Below are positions 63,481 through 64,000 of a stretch of DNA of 64,000 nt, in pieces. Under the pieces are notes generated by a model. It searched no databases and was not told where the DNA came from. It saw only the letters and a program-made list of their open reading frames with translations. The stretch's first letter is position 1; every line of letters begins with the position of its first letter. Origin of the DNA: Lithospermum erythrorhizon (lineage: Eukaryota; Streptophyta; Magnoliopsida; Boraginales; Boraginaceae); the NCBI GenBank assembly GCA_019722365.1, contig JADFUC010001296.1:372001-436000 (forward strand). Reading direction: 5' to 3'. Made by a program: the position numbers and the translations under genes.

Positions 63481-64000
63481 CTTCAATCTCTTGATACACT
63501 TAACATTAACTCCTATATTTCTCAAGAAAGTAGCAAAAGCGGTGGAAGTGATGAAAGTCATCAAGTATATTTTACTAATGCAAGTTGTGAAGACAACCAA
63601 GATAACAATGTCAATAGTTTTCTTACTCTAACTAATGACAATAATGTCATGAGTCCATAGTTTTGCTATGGATTGTAAAATGATTATTCATTTATTGCCA
63701 ACCATGTATGATAATAATGATAATGTGGGGAGGTAATAATCATAAAGCAATGCAACCCATCAGAGGTGACTATGACTAGCCAAGATGCTTCAGAGAGGAA
63801 GTTCAATGCAGCTAATAATGAAAAGCTCTGTAATGACTCATCCGACGACAGCTCTCAGAAGAAACCTCGAGCTCCAACAAATGTAAGCAGAAAATTTTAT
63901 TATTTTACATATCACCAATTCCTAGTTAAACATTTTTTCACTATTTGTACATGTTATCATTCATTGTTTGTGTCTTGTTTCAGAAAAATAAAAGAGACAA
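63481..64000 (+). CDS. Exons of an unidentified gene, cut by the window edge
   Basis: Three candidate coding pieces. A Ser/Asn-rich open stretch begins after an acceptor at 63480 and is open to the TAG at 63658-63660 (ISQESSKSGGSDESHQVYF). A second piece, starting no later than the ATG at 63772 and ending at a GTAAGC donor after 63882, encodes MTSQDASERKFNAANNEKL and QKKPRAPTN. A third starts at 63984 after a clear acceptor (tttcag) and reads KNKRD before the window ends. The second and third join in phase 0. The KPRA..KNKRD junction faintly recalls the basic region of PIF-like bHLH factors, but the key HN.SER residues are absent, so I do not name it. The first piece may be a separate exon, or the locus may be a pseudogene. 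Confidence 0.4.

Overview
This window is nuclear DNA from a flowering plant, most likely a dicot. It is AT-rich and carries spliced genes with GT..AG introns. The proteins belong to plant families: DUF620, SBT1 subtilase, ACBP3-type acyl-CoA-binding protein, plant TAF4 with an RST domain, QWRF/augmin protein and a ZAT10-type zinc finger. The spaces between genes are filled with plant retroelements and Stowaway-like MITE relics. I could not settle species or family from sequence alone. Exon models were built by hand from open frames, splice consensus, phase continuity and remembered family conservation; all nine main models close to whole codons.

Gene layout from left to right: (1) DUF620 protein, + strand, 1657-4204; (2) syntaxin-6-N-like t-SNARE-family membrane protein, - strand, 5233-7438; (3) ankyrin/arginine methyltransferase RMT2-like, + strand, 10124-12972; (4) intronless secreted subtilase, - strand, 13717-16014; (5) ACBP3-like acyl-CoA-binding protein, - strand, 28277-31070; (6) casein kinase 2 catalytic subunit, ten exons, - strand, 33230-37712; (7) TFIID subunit TAF4, fifteen exons, - strand, 38538-44458; (8) QWRF-motif (augmin-8-like) microtubule protein, + strand, 47739-50736; (9) intronless ZAT10-type C2H2 repressor, - strand, 51916-52707. 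Two or three exons of an unidentified gene lie at the right edge (63481-64000).

Repeat layout: 19.4-26.6 kb is a decayed retroelement block. It holds a Stowaway-like MITE, a Copia LTR/PBS/gag remnant fused to a truncated LTR of a Gypsy (Athila/Tat-like) element, that element's gag-only interior and its nearly complete 3' LTR, and a second MITE. A dead L1-type LINE (endonuclease, reverse transcriptase and zf-RVT relics) lies at 55.5-59.1 kb on the - strand. Smaller items include a 109-bp SINE with a perfect 18-bp target-site duplication (51061-51205), further MITE-like units, a tandem repeat array directly upstream of TAF4, and a tandem duplication in an intron of the t-SNARE gene.

The genes are ordinary housekeeping and stress genes and do not form a pathway or cluster. 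I found no CRISPR array, operon or obviously new biochemical system. The most interesting signal is in the RMT2-like gene: the intron-exon segment encoding the end of its ankyrin region has been tandemly multiplied. Three recognisable exon copies remain, and only the last is compatible in phase with the flanking exons. Next in interest are the minisatellite-like repeats coding for Gln-rich segments of TAF4, the repetitive and ambiguous N-terminus of the QWRF protein, and the Copia/Gypsy junction.
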